Below are positions 44,860-53,564 of a stretch of 64,000 nucleotides of DNA, piece after piece (positions within the stretch are counted from its first letter, which is position 1; every line of letters begins with the position of its first letter). Location: the NCBI RefSeq assembly GCF_000402035.1, contig NC_021287.1, positions 62,001 through 126,000 of the forward strand, read 5' to 3'. Made by a program: the position numbers and the translations under genes. The notes under the pieces are model-generated. The model was not told where the DNA came from. It worked only from the letters and a program-made list of their open reading frames with translations, and did not search any database. This stretch comes from Caballeronia insecticola (GTDB lineage: Bacteria > Pseudomonadota > Gammaproteobacteria > Burkholderiales > Burkholderiaceae).

Positions 44860-46662
44860 TCATGCGGCACGCGCGTCTGGTTGGCCGGATGGCGCGAAAC
44901 GCTCCGGATAGCGGATGCAGAATCGGACATCGCGGTCATAGGGAAAGAAATCGGCGAGTTCGCCGCGCAGCAGTTGCTCCTTGTGGTGCTGCCAGAGCGC
45001 CGGATCGAAAAAATCGGCGTGATGGCGCATGAAGGCCGCGCGCACGCGCGGATCGCCGAGCAAAAACGTGCCGTACGTCTCGGGAAAGATGTCGTGCGGC
45101 CCGACGGTATACCACGGTTCGCCCGACAGCTCGTCTTCCTCGTAACGCGGCGGCGGCACGCGGCGCACGTTGCAATCGGTCAGATACTCGATTTCGTCGT
45201 AATCGTAGAACACCACGCGGCCGTGGCGCGTCACGCCGAAATTCTTGTACAGCATGTCGCCCGGAAAGATGTTCGCCTGGATCAGTTGCTTGATCGCGTC
45301 GCCATATTCCCGGATGCCGTGCTCGATGTCATCGTCGCTGCCGTTTTGCAGAAACAGATTGAGCGGCACCATGCGGCGCTCGATATACACATGCCGGATC
45401 ACGAGCTTGTCGCCTTCGTATTCGATCATCGAGGGCGCTTCGTTTTCCAGTTCGCGGATGAGCGCATCGTCGAGGCGCGCGAGCGGCAGCGCGACGCTCG
45501 AATATTCGAGCGTATCGGCCATGCGGCCAAGTCGATCGTGACGTTTGACGAGCTGATACTTGTCCTGAATCTTCTCGCGCGTGGTTTCCTTCGGCGGCGG
45601 AAACGCATCCTTGATGAGCTTGAACACGTACGGAAACGAAGGCAGCGTGAAGACGATCATCACGAGCCCCTTGATGCCCGGCGCGATGATGAACCGGTCG
45701 CTCGAATGCGACAGATGATGCAGCAGGTCGCGATAGAACAGGTTCTTGCCCTGCTTCTGCAAGCCAACCGACGTATAGATTTCCGCCTTCGGCTTGCGCG
45801 GCATGATGGTGCGCAGGAACTGCACGTACGCGGACGGCACTTCCATGTCGACGAGAAAATACGAGTGCGAAAAACTGAAGATGATGAGCACCTGCTCCCG
45901 CGACAGCAGCACAGTATCGAGCGCGAGCAGCCCGGGCTGCGTATGCCGCACGGCGATCGCGAAGGGCAGCAGCGCATCGCCGTTGATGACGCGCCCGACG
46001 ATATACGCCGCCTTGTTGCGAAAGAACAGCGACGAGAGCACGTGAATCTGGAAGTTGGGCGCGGGCGTGAGATCGCCGAAGGTATCGCGCACCGAATCGA
46101 TCACGCATTGCACGTCGCGCGGCAAGTCTTCAAACGGCGTATCGAGCTGAAAGTTGGTGACGATGCGCTCGATGGTCGCGGCGAGCCCGTCCTTCTCCGG
46201 GTAATACGCGCGATACGTGGGCTTGGCCGCGGGCTCGTCGTTCTCGATGTACTCCGTCGACACTGCCGGCCGCACGAAAATAAAGTCGTTGTTGAAGTAC
46301 GAACGATGCAGAATTTTGCAGCACACCGAGTTGAAGAACGTTTCGGCGCATTCGGGTTGCCGGTGCGTCATCAGCAAGCCGATGTAGTGCAGCTTGATCT
46401 GCTGCCAGACGTCGTCGTCGATATTTTCGGCGTCGTATTCGTCTTCGAGCAGCGCCACGCATTCTGCAACGCGCTCGTCATACGACGTGATGCGCTCGCG
46501 TGCAAGTTGCTGCAACGCGAGCCAGTCGCCGCGCTCGAACAGATGCCTGGCCCGGATCGCGGCCTCGCGAAACACACGGTAATGGCGATCGAATCCTTCG
46601 AGCATTGTCTGCGCGACATCGAAACCGATTTGCGACGACAGCAGCTTGGGGAAGTGATTCAT
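44860..46662 (-). CDS. aceK: Isocitrate dehydrogenase kinase/phosphatase
   Basis: Bifunctional enzyme that phosphorylates and inactivates isocitrate dehydrogenase during growth on acetate, sending isocitrate into the glyoxylate shunt, and reverses this on richer carbon. 600 aa, normal for AceK. The N-terminal regulatory domain starts [20 protein letters not shown]. The kinase domain shows [18 protein letters not shown], the catalytic-loop region and [13 protein letters not shown]. In many bacteria aceK sits with aceBA; here it follows a MerR regulator by 33 bases instead. Confidence 0.97.
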   Translation of the reverse strand: MNHFPKLLSSQIGFDVAQTMLEGFDRHYRVFREAAIRARHLFERGDWLALQQLARERITSYDERVAECVALLEDEYDAENIDDDVWQQIKLHYIGLLMTHRQPECAETFFNSVCCKILHRSYFNNDFIFVRPAVSTEYIENDEPAAKPTYRAYYPEKDGLAATIERIVTNFQLDTPFEDLPRDVQCVIDSVRDTFGDLTPAPNFQIHVLSSLFFRNKAAYIVGRVINGDALLPFAIAVRHTQPGLLALDTVLLSREQVLIIFSFSHSYFLVDMEVPSAYVQFLRTIMPRKPKAEIYTSVGLQKQGKNLFYRDLLHHLSHSSDRFIIAPGIKGLVMIVFTLPSFPYVFKLIKDAFPPPKETTREKIQDKYQLVKRHDRLGRMADTLEYSSVALPLARLDDALIRELENEAPSMIEYEGDKLVIRHVYIERRMVPLNLFLQNGSDDDIEHGIREYGDAIKQLIQANIFPGDMLYKNFGVTRHGRVVFYDYDEIEYLTDCNVRRVPPPRYEEDELSGEPWYTVGPHDIFPETYGTFLLGDPRVRAAFMRHHADFFDPALWQHHKEQLLRGELADFFPYDRDVRFCIRYPERFAPSGQPDARAA

Positions 46663-46695
46663 ATCGGCACTGCGCCTCGTGTGTTTGCGTTCAGA

Positions 46696-47118
46696 TCATG
46701 CCGCTTTGACTTTGCGCGCGCGCTTTTCCATGCCCGCCACGAGCAGCGCGCGCCCCTGTTCCTCGTAGGCCGCGAGTTCGGCGAGCGTCGTGTTCAGATC
46801 TTCGAGCTGACGCGTCAGCACTTCGCGATGCGCGGCGATGGTATCGACGAACGCCTGCAACTGCGTCGCGGTGCCGGTCGGCGAATCGTAGAGATCGAGC
46901 AGCGTGCGAATTTCCGATAACGTGAAGCCGAGCCGCTTGCCGCGCAATGTGAGCTTCAGGCGCGTCCGGTCGCGTGCCGAATACACGCGGCGCAGGCCGT
47001 TCGAGCCTTCGCGACTCGGTGCGAGCAGGCCCTGATCCTCGTAGAAGCGAATGGCGCGCGGCGTGACGTCGAATTCGCGCGCCAGGTCGGTGATCGTGTA
47101 ATGCGTGGGTTGAGTCAT
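46696..47118 (-). CDS. MerR-family transcriptional regulator (LiuR-like)
   Basis: A 140-aa MerR protein: winged helix (YTITDLAREFDVTPRAIRFY) at about 4-25, then a long dimerisation coiled coil (AFVDTIAAHREVLTRQLEDL). No cysteine cluster is seen, so it is not a metal sensor. It resembles LiuR, which represses branched-chain amino acid catabolism genes. A MerR-type inverted repeat lies just upstream (47162-47179), between it and the divergent MBL gene. aceK follows 33 bases downstream, so it probably controls this operon. Confidence 0.88.
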   Translation of the reverse strand: MTQPTHYTITDLAREFDVTPRAIRFYEDQGLLAPSREGSNGLRRVYSARDRTRLKLTLRGKRLGFTLSEIRTLLDLYDSPTGTATQLQAFVDTIAAHREVLTRQLEDLNTTLAELAAYEEQGRALLVAGMEKRARKVKAA

Positions 47119-47161
47119 CGCGGGCCGAAAGCGCAAACGCGCGCGCAACGTTAGAATGGAC

Positions 47162-47179
47162 GTTTACGTTATCGTCAAC
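47162..47179. promoter_or_regulatory. MerR/LiuR-type operator between divergent genes
   Basis: GTTTACG-TTAT-CGTCAAC is an imperfect inverted repeat (six of seven positions match) placed in the 105-bp gap between the MerR gene and the divergent MBL hydrolase. Its ACG/CGT core resembles sites reported for LiuR-type regulators; binding by this MerR protein is inferred from position. Confidence 0.55.
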
Positions 47180-47223
47180 TTCGCCAAAATGCAACGCGGC
47201 GCAAACCCGGAGGCACGGACCGA

Positions 47224-48297
47224 ATGAACGCACTCGAACACCAGCTCGATTATGTTTTCGCGGACGCATTGCCCGAGTCCGGCGCCGTCAGGGAAGTCGC
47301 GCCGGGTGTGTTGTGGCTGCGCATGCCGCTGCCGTTCGCGCTCGATCACATCAATCTCTGGCTGTTGCGCGACGAGATTGACGGCGTGCAGGGCTGGAGC
47401 GTCGTCGATTGCGGCATTTCGAACGACACGATCCGCGCCAACTGGGAACGCATGTTCGATACCGCGCTCGACGGCCTGCCGGTGCTGCGCGTGATCGTCA
47501 CGCATTGCCATCCGGATCATCTGGGTCTTGCCGACTGGATCTGCAAGGGCGGCGATAAAAAGCGCTGGAACGTGCGCCTGTGGATGTCCCTCGGCGAATA
47601 CGCGATGGGCCGCGTGATGGGCGCAGGCGACGGTTCCAACGCGGGCGGCGAGCGCGCGGCGGCGCATTTCGCGGCGCATGGTCTCACCGACGAAGCCTCG
47701 CTCGATGCACTGCGCAAGCGCGACAGCTATTACCCGACGCTCGTGCCGTCGATTCCGCACGAATATCGCCGCATCCGCAACGGTGACGTGCTTCGTATCG
47801 GTTCGCGCAATTGGGAAGTCGTGGCGGGCTACGGTCATTCGCCCGAACATAGCGCGCTCTATTGCGCGGCCGACAAGCTGCTCATTTCCGGCGACATGGT
47901 GTTGCCGCGCATCTCGACGAACGTGTCGGTGTTCGCGATCGAGCCGGAAGGCAATCCGCTCGCGCTTTACTTGGAATCGCTCGGGCGCTATGAATCGATG
48001 CCCGCCGATACGCTCGCGCTGCCGTCGCACGGCAAACCGTTTCGCGGCGTGCAGACGCGCATCGGGCAATTGCGCGATCATCATCGCGCGCGGCTGGCGG
48101 AAGTGCGCGAAGCATGCGCGCAAAAGGCATGCAGCGCAGCGGACATCGTGCCGATCATGTTCAAGCGCAAACTCGACATTCATCAGATGACGTTCGCGCT
48201 GGGCGAAGCACTCGCGCATCTGAATTTGCTTTGGCTCGATGGAACGCTCAAGCGCAAGACCGGCGATGACGGTGTGATCCGCTTCTCGCCGGCCTGA
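47224..48297 (+). CDS. Metallo-beta-lactamase-fold hydrolase
   Basis: A 357-aa MBL-fold enzyme with zinc ligands His94, His96, Asp98 and His99 (VTHCHPDHLG), the later GYGHSPEHSALY, LISGDMVLP and ALPSHGKPF motifs, and a helical C-terminal domain ending GDDGVIRFSPA. Many relatives act on acyl-CoA or hydroxyacyl thioesters. It is divergent from the MerR gene and shares its operator, so its substrate is probably related to the MerR-controlled pathway. The ATG at 47224 follows a GGAGGCAC site. Confidence 0.88.
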   Translation: MNALEHQLDYVFADALPESGAVREVAPGVLWLRMPLPFALDHINLWLLRDEIDGVQGWSVVDCGISNDTIRANWERMFDTALDGLPVLRVIVTHCHPDHLGLADWICKGGDKKRWNVRLWMSLGEYAMGRVMGAGDGSNAGGERAAAHFAAHGLTDEASLDALRKRDSYYPTLVPSIPHEYRRIRNGDVLRIGSRNWEVVAGYGHSPEHSALYCAADKLLISGDMVLPRISTNVSVFAIEPEGNPLALYLESLGRYESMPADTLALPSHGKPFRGVQTRIGQLRDHHRARLAEVREACAQKACSAADIVPIMFKRKLDIHQMTFALGEALAHLNLLWLDGTLKRKTGDDGVIRFSPA

Positions 48298-48307
48298 AGC
48301 GTGCGCT

Positions 48308-49894
48308 TTATTGAACCGACACGCTGCCGAGATTCAAACGCCCAAACGGACTCACGTTATAACCGCTGACATTTGCGCGCGTGAGCGCGGCGGCAGTCGG
48401 ATACACAAGCGGAATCCACAGCGCCTGATCGTGGATGATCTTCTGCGCATCGACATACGACTTCGTGCGTTTGGCGACATCGGGCGTGGCCTTGCCGTCG
48501 GCGATGAGCTTATCGAGCTGACTGTCGCAGAAGCGCGCGAAGTTGATGCCCGACTTCACCGCGTTACAGCTGAACAGCGGCGACAGATAGTTGTCCGGGT
48601 CGCCGTTGTCGCCGGCCCAGCCCATGAACAACATGTCGTGCTGACCTTGCTTGGCTTCCTTGATCAGCTCGCCCCATTCGATGATCTTCACCTGCGCCTT
48701 CACGCCGATCTTCGCGAGGTCGGCCTGCAGCAACTCGGCGCCGGCCTTCGGATTCGGATTCAGCACGCTGCCGTTCGGGCGCACCCAGATGGTCGTGTCG
48801 AAGCCGTTCGGAAAGCCGGCATCGGCGAGCAGCTTCTTGGCATCGGCGGGTGAATACTTGTACGCCGCGATGTTCTTATCGTAGCTCCACGTATTCGGCG
48901 GATACGGATTCACGGCGGGCGTGCCCGTGTTGTCGAAGACCGTCTTCATGTAGGTCGTGCGATCGAACGCCATGTTCAGCGCCTGACGCACTTTCGGATT
49001 ATCGAGCGGCTTCTTCTGCGTGTTGAGCGCGACGAACGCCGTCATGAACGCGGGCGCCTCGCTCACTTTCAACGCTTTGTCTTTCTTCGCGTCGAGCACG
49101 TCTTGCGGCTTCGGAGAGAGCGCGATCTGACATTCGCCCGCCTTGATTTTCTGCGCGCGCACGGCGGCATCGGGCGTGATGGCATAGATCAGCCGATCGA
49201 TCTTCGGCTTCGCGCCCCAGTACGACGGATTCACGTCATAGCGGATGATCGAATCTTTCGTGTAGCTCTTCAGCACGAACGGGCCGGTGCCGATCGGCTT
49301 GCTGTTCAGATCGGTCTGCCGGTTCGCCTTGAGCAGCGTGTCCGCATATTCGGCGGAGTAGATCGACGCGAAGCCCATCGTGAGGATCGGCACGAAGGTC
49401 GCGTTCGGTTCGTTCAGTTCGAACTTGACGGTCTGATCATCGACTTTCGACACGGCCTTGATGAGCTTCACGAGCCCCATCGACTGTGCATGCGGAAAGC
49501 CGCTCGCGCCGGCGATCTTGTGCCACGGATTGCTGTCCGAGAGCATGCGATCGAAAGTAAAGACGACGTCGTCGGCCGTGAGCGGGCGCGTCGGTTTGAA
49601 GTAGTCGGTGCTCTGAAACTGCACGTTCGGACGCAGATGAAACGTGTAGCTCAGGCCGTCGCTGCTGACGTCCCATTTGTCCGCGAGCGAGGGCGCGACT
49701 TTCTTCGCGGCTTCGTCGTAGGCGACGAGCGTGTTGAAGATGACATCGGCGGACGCGTTCGTTGTTACGAGCGAATTGAACTGCACGACGTCGAAGCCGT
49801 CCGGGCTCGATTCGGTGCAGACGGTGAGGGGCTTCGATAACGCGAGCGCCGGTACAACAAAGATGGCGGCTGCGGCGAAAAGTTTAAGGCGCAT
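48308..49894 (-). CDS. Dipeptide/oligopeptide ABC transporter binding protein
   Basis: Periplasmic solute-binding protein of family 5 (DppA-like), 528 aa. A signal peptide (RLKLFAAAAIFVVPALALS) precedes the mature start KPLTVCTESSPDGFDVVQF. Family landmarks are VAPSLADKWDVSSDGLSYTF, RPLTADDVVFTFDRMLSD, PNATFVPILTMGFASIYS and GTGPFVLKSYTKDS. No permease or ATPase genes are nearby, so it is an orphan that works with a transporter encoded elsewhere. The start is set by GGGAGAT before the ATG; upstream in-frame sequence is not coding. Confidence 0.92.
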   Translation of the reverse strand: MRLKLFAAAAIFVVPALALSKPLTVCTESSPDGFDVVQFNSLVTTNASADVIFNTLVAYDEAAKKVAPSLADKWDVSSDGLSYTFHLRPNVQFQSTDYFKPTRPLTADDVVFTFDRMLSDSNPWHKIAGASGFPHAQSMGLVKLIKAVSKVDDQTVKFELNEPNATFVPILTMGFASIYSAEYADTLLKANRQTDLNSKPIGTGPFVLKSYTKDSIIRYDVNPSYWGAKPKIDRLIYAITPDAAVRAQKIKAGECQIALSPKPQDVLDAKKDKALKVSEAPAFMTAFVALNTQKKPLDNPKVRQALNMAFDRTTYMKTVFDNTGTPAVNPYPPNTWSYDKNIAAYKYSPADAKKLLADAGFPNGFDTTIWVRPNGSVLNPNPKAGAELLQADLAKIGVKAQVKIIEWGELIKEAKQGQHDMLFMGWAGDNGDPDNYLSPLFSCNAVKSGINFARFCDSQLDKLIADGKATPDVAKRTKSYVDAQKIIHDQALWIPLVYPTAAALTRANVSGYNVSPFGRLNLGSVSVQ

Positions 49895-50082
49895 GAGATC
49901 TCCCGTGATCTTATGGTCACACGATGTTTCGTTTTTGGTTGTTCGTCGAATGGCGTGGCGCGCAGCAAGCGGCGCGCCCGGCGCGGCTAGATTAGCGAAT
50001 GCGTTCGCTGCCGACAACGATTCGATCGGCATACGCTTATGCGCGACTTGCCCAAATGATGTGCGCCGGGCTAAACTTGCGC

Positions 50083-50190
50083 CGTCTTTGGGGAGTAGCC
50101 TTCCTTCGCGTGCGAAGGAGAACGCGTCAACATCCTCGGCTCTGCTGCCGTGGCGCGTTCGACCGAAACGGTTTGGCGAGACCATCGATG
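50083..50190 (+). promoter_or_regulatory. yybP-ykoY manganese riboswitch
   Basis: The invariant core of the yybP-ykoY class is present in order. GGGGAGTAGCC is at 50090-50100. A perfect P2 hairpin (TCCTTCGC with GCGAAGGA) lies at about 50102-50119. Next come CGTCAACATCCTCG at about 50124-50137, a variable arm, and GGCGAGACC at 50175-50183. The ends pair to close P1 with a small internal mismatch. This class senses Mn2+ and controls manganese efflux or homeostasis genes. It lies about 160 bases before the antiporter start. Confidence 0.82.
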
Positions 50191-50206
50191 CGCTATGTCG
50201 TTCCTG

Positions 50207-50252
50207 GCCGGACGGCGCTTGGCGCATCGTGGTTCGCTCGACGTCCGGCTTT
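50207..50252 (+). promoter_or_regulatory. Candidate expression-platform hairpin
   Basis: An 8-bp GC-rich perfect stem (50207-50214 with 50242-50249) is followed by TTTGG, right after the riboswitch core. It could act as a conditional terminator that is relieved or formed on Mn2+ binding. The short T run leaves the mechanism open. Confidence 0.4.
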
Positions 50253-50350
50253 GGAATCATCGTGTCCCCACAACTACAACATCCTCTTCTTTCGCGCGCG
50301 CATGTGTGCCTGCCCGCGCTCCTTTCTCGTCGATTCATGCGAGGTGCCGC

Positions 50351-51361
50351 ATGACGATGCTCTTCCTCGAACTCGCGCTGATGCTCGCGATCATCCTGAT
50401 TGCATCGGAGTTGTTCACAAATGCGCTCGAACATCTCGGCGAACGGCTCGGCATATCCGAAGGCGTGACCGGATCGCTTTTCGCGGCGGTCGGCACGGCG
50501 TTACCCGAGACGACGGTGCCGATCATCGCATTGCTCGGCGGCACGACCAGTCGCGCGGTCAACGAGGAGATCGGCGTCGGCGCGATTCTCGGCGCGCCGC
50601 TGATGCTCGCAACGCTCTCCACGTGCCTCATGACGGTCGCGATTCTCAAGTCGCGCGGCTTGCGTGGCCGGATCATGCCGGAGCGCAGCGGCTTCACGCG
50701 CGATCTCAACTTCTTTTTGATCGCATTCCTGATTGCCTGTGCCGCGATGTTCGTGCCGCATCATGCGTGGGAAGTGCGCGCGTTGTTCGCGGTCGGGCTC
50801 GTCGCGCTTTATATCGTGTATGTGATTTCGACCTTCAAGGCGTCGGCGAGTCTCGTCGAAAGCGGGCATGCGACGGAGGCGCCGGACGCGTTGTTCGTCT
50901 CGCGCGTCGGATTGCCGACGACGCTCGGCACGATCATCCTGCAATTCCTGATCGGCATCGTGTTGCTGGTGGGCGGCGCGAAAGGCTTCATTCACGGCGT
51001 GGAAGGCGTGTCCAGTGCGCTCGGGATTTCCGCGTTGCTGCTGTCGCTCATCATCATTCCGATTGCAACCGAATTGCCGGAAAAGGTGAACAGCATTCTG
51101 TGGGCGCGCCGCGGCAAAGATACGCTCGCGTTCGGCAATATCACCGGGGCGATGGTGTTTCAGGGCACGTTGCTGCCGGGCATCGGCATCATGTTGACGC
51201 CGTGGGAACCGCGCGTGGAAGTGCTGACCGGCGTGCTGATCACGCTCGCGGCCGCGGCGTGGCTGCGCTTCAACGCGAAGGCCAATGGCGTTGCGCTCTG
51301 GGCGTTGTTGGGGAACGGCGTGTTGTATGCCGTTTATCTCGCGCTGACGCTCGGGCGTTGA
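50351..51361 (+). CDS. CaCA-family cation antiporter under a manganese riboswitch
   Basis: A 336-aa sodium/calcium-exchanger-family membrane protein with about ten transmembrane helices. The two inverted alpha-repeats are visible: GSLFAAVGTALPETTVPI near 42-59 and LIIIPIATELPEKVNSILW near 238-256, each with the conserved Pro-Glu that binds the cation. The ATG at 50351 follows GAGG. The upstream yybP-ykoY riboswitch argues that Mn2+ (or Mn2+ with Ca2+) is exported, unlike the usual Na+/Ca2+ assumption. A duplicated GGGCGTTGAAACT straddles the stop codon. Confidence 0.87.
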   Translation: MTMLFLELALMLAIILIASELFTNALEHLGERLGISEGVTGSLFAAVGTALPETTVPIIALLGGTTSRAVNEEIGVGAILGAPLMLATLSTCLMTVAILKSRGLRGRIMPERSGFTRDLNFFLIAFLIACAAMFVPHHAWEVRALFAVGLVALYIVYVISTFKASASLVESGHATEAPDALFVSRVGLPTTLGTIILQFLIGIVLLVGGAKGFIHGVEGVSSALGISALLLSLIIIPIATELPEKVNSILWARRGKDTLAFGNITGAMVFQGTLLPGIGIMLTPWEPRVEVLTGVLITLAAAAWLRFNAKANGVALWALLGNGVLYAVYLALTLGR

Positions 51362-51397
51362 AACTAGGGCGTTGAAACTCGGGCGATGAAAATAAGA

Positions 51398-51417
51398 ATG
51401 CCCGCCGAAGCGGGCAT
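51398..51417 (-). terminator. Terminator of the fliT end of the flagellar genes
   Basis: An 8-bp perfect stem (51398-51405 with 51410-51417, 4-base CGAA loop) is followed on the minus strand by a T-rich run (complement of about 51385-51397). It sits between the convergent antiporter and fliT genes and may also stop antiporter transcripts. Confidence 0.75.
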
Positions 51418-51498
51418 CAAGAGCGAAGCAGCGCGCCTTGAAGCGGCGCGTTGTTCTTGTTGTTCTTAGAAGAGTTATCGGCGCGTGCGGGGAAAACT

Positions 51499-51810
51499 TT
51501 AGAAGCGCGCGGCCTGATGATATCGGCTGGCGGCTTGCGCGCCTTCCATCGAACGGCGATACGTCGTCGCGAGCGAGGTTTGTGCGTCGCGCGCGCGCGC
51601 GGCGACCGCGTCGATGCTCGCCTGAATCTTGCGGATGATCTCGAGCGCCGCGGCCGGTTGTTCGGCCTGAATCGCCATCACGAGCGGCGCGCGCACATCC
51701 GCGAGTTCGGCGGCGCGCGCCCAGTCTTCCTGGCCCACCGCTTCTTCGATCGCCTCGGTCAGCGACCACGCGTTTTGAATCAGATCGTGCTGGTTCATGG
51801 TTCCGTTCAT
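51499..51810 (-). CDS. fliT: Flagellar chaperone FliT
   Basis: A ~103-aa (or 99-aa, if starting at complement of 51796-51798) all-helical FliT-family protein, the export chaperone of the filament cap protein FliD and in enterics an inhibitor of FlhDC. Assignment rests on its small helical sequence (LTEAIEEAVGQEDWARAAEL) and on its place directly after fliD, 18 bases away. The second ATG has a nearer GGA ribosome site and may be the real start. Confidence 0.82.
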   Translation of the reverse strand: MNGTMNQHDLIQNAWSLTEAIEEAVGQEDWARAAELADVRAPLVMAIQAEQPAAALEIIRKIQASIDAVAARARDAQTSLATTYRRSMEGAQAASRYHQAARF

Positions 51811-51828
51811 CGCTTATGGATACTTCGG

Positions 51829-53370
51829 TTACTTCGAGTTCGTGGCCAGCGCGCCCGCGCTGTTGTTGCCGCCGAAGAGCTGCGTGAGATAGTTCGATTG
51901 CGTCGACATTTGCGACATCAGCGCATTGAGCGCGGTGAACTGCGCGTTATAAGCCGTCGTCAATTGCGCGGTGTAGGACGTGAGCTGCGTTTGCTGATCG
52001 GCGATGCTGGTGAGATCGTCGTTGAGCGCGGTCGTGCGCGTGTCGATGATGCCGCCCGTCTGCAAGAACGACGTGAGGCTCGTGTTCAATTGCGCCGCGA
52101 CGCCGTTGGTCGAATTGAACAGCGACGCGATCTTGCCCGAGCTGTTCGTGAGCGCATCGGTGAGCGCGTCTTCGTCGGTCTTCAGCGTGCCGTCCGGCTG
52201 CAACGCAATGCCGATCGACGCGAGGTTGACCTGACTCGTGCCCGAGCCGACTGCCTTGCTGATCGTGCTTGCAATCGTGTTCTTGATCGTGTTCATCATC
52301 GAGTCGCCGAGCAGCGCGCCGCCCTGCGAGCCCTTGGCCTGCGTCGAATCGAACGACGTCAGCGACTGCGCCGTGCTGATGAAGTTGTTGTACGCCGTGA
52401 CGAACGATTCGATTGCCGTCTTCTGACCGGCGACGTCCTGAGCGATCGAGAGCGTCTGAGTCGTACCGACCGAGTCCGACGTGAGCGTCATCGTCACGCC
52501 GGTGATCGCGTCCTTGATCGAGTTGGTCGCGCTCGACACGGCCGTTCCCGCCACCGTCAGATTTGCGTCCTGGCCGGCCGTGCTTTGCGTCCAGCCGGCC
52601 GTGTTGTCGATCGTCGTGCGCGCGGGCGTGGTGATCGTCTTGGTCGAGTCGTTGGGATCGGGCGCCGTGCTCGCAGCGACGGTCGTCGTGTTGACGGCGA
52701 GCTTGTTCAGCGCCGAGCTGCTGTCGTCGGCATTGACCGCGATGTTGATGCCGTTCGAAAGACCCGTCGACGAGGAGCGCAGCACGAGGTGCGCGCCGTC
52801 CGTGCCGTTGACGATGGTCGCGGTGACGCCCGGATTGTCGGACGCCGAGTTGATCGCCGAGGCAATGCCCGACAGCGTGTTGTTGGTGCTGTCGATCTTG
52901 ATCGTGCTGGTCTTGCCGTTCACGTTGAGCGTCATCGAGCCGGTGCCGAGCGTATCGGTCGACTTGAAGGCGCCGGACGTGAGCGACTGCGCCGTCGCGA
53001 TGTTCTGCACGTTCACCGCATAGCTGCCCGCGACCGCGCCGGTGCTGGCGGTAGCCGTGAGCCCCTTGCCGTCGGCCGTTGCCGTGAAGGCGGAAAGGGT
53101 CGTGCCGTTCGCGAGATTCGTGATCGAGCTTTGCAGCAGCGAAAGAATCGACTTCAACGTGCCGATCGCGGTGAGCTGCGTGTTGTCGGCCGTTTTCTTG
53201 TTGTTGAGCGCGTCGGTCTGACCCGCGACCTTCGCGTTGACGATCGCGCTGACGAGCGAGTTCACGTCCATCGTGGAATTCGTCGAACCACTGATGATCG
53301 ACTGCGCGGCCTGCTGGACGGCGCTGTTTGGATCGACAGTCGAACTCGATGTCGTGGCTACGGTGGTCAT
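51829..53370 (-). CDS. fliD: Flagellar filament cap protein FliD
   Basis: Hook-associated protein 2, which caps the growing filament and folds flagellin into place. 513 aa. The N-terminal FliD domain includes SGSTNSTMDVNSLVSAIV and ADNTQLTAIGTLKSILSLLQ. The Ser/Thr-rich variable middle contains the GITMTLTSDSVGTTQTL-like segment AITGVTMTLTSDSVG, and the C-terminal coiled coil is LTSYTAQLTTAYNAQFTALN. It has a GGAG ribosome site. fliC lies upstream and fliT downstream. Confidence 0.95.
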   Translation of the reverse strand: MTTVATTSSSTVDPNSAVQQAAQSIISGSTNSTMDVNSLVSAIVNAKVAGQTDALNNKKTADNTQLTAIGTLKSILSLLQSSITNLANGTTLSAFTATADGKGLTATASTGAVAGSYAVNVQNIATAQSLTSGAFKSTDTLGTGSMTLNVNGKTSTIKIDSTNNTLSGIASAINSASDNPGVTATIVNGTDGAHLVLRSSSTGLSNGINIAVNADDSSSALNKLAVNTTTVAASTAPDPNDSTKTITTPARTTIDNTAGWTQSTAGQDANLTVAGTAVSSATNSIKDAITGVTMTLTSDSVGTTQTLSIAQDVAGQKTAIESFVTAYNNFISTAQSLTSFDSTQAKGSQGGALLGDSMMNTIKNTIASTISKAVGSGTSQVNLASIGIALQPDGTLKTDEDALTDALTNSSGKIASLFNSTNGVAAQLNTSLTSFLQTGGIIDTRTTALNDDLTSIADQQTQLTSYTAQLTTAYNAQFTALNALMSQMSTQSNYLTQLFGGNNSAGALATNSK

Positions 53371-53511
53371 GTGCGCTCCGGTCGTGATGCTTCGCGATCG
53401 TGTGAAATTGGGCGGAAGCGAGGCTTCCGTGAGGCTTCCATAAAACGCGCACAGGGAGACGAGCTCCCGGTGCGCTGACTGCGGTACTTCTGCTGCATGA
53501 TTCGATTACAT

Positions 53512-53543
53512 CCGGCGCGCATCCTGCTGATGTTGCGCGCCGG
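53512..53543 (-). terminator. Hairpin between fliC and fliD
   Basis: A 9-bp perfect GC-rich stem (53512-53520 with 53535-53543, 14-base loop) lies 22 bases after the fliC stop. There is no strong T run, so it may only partly terminate or may protect the abundant fliC message from decay. Confidence 0.6.
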
Positions 53544-53564
53544 TTGCTGCATCGGCCGTGTTGC

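Larger units (their letters stand above)
49895..50350. other. 456-bp divergent region with a riboswitch leader
   Basis: Lies between the orphan binding protein (minus) and the antiporter gene (plus). It holds the yybP-ykoY riboswitch at 50083-50190 and the downstream hairpin at 50207-50249 (separate entries), so the antiporter mRNA has a leader of at least 260 bases. The part near 49900-50080 must contain both promoters. An open frame through the riboswitch is not considered coding. Confidence 0.6.

Noticed and set aside
50150..50350. N-terminal extension of the CaCA antiporter
   Set aside because: It would translate through the riboswitch region and adds 67 residues with no membrane character. 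The ATG at 50351 matches the family start.
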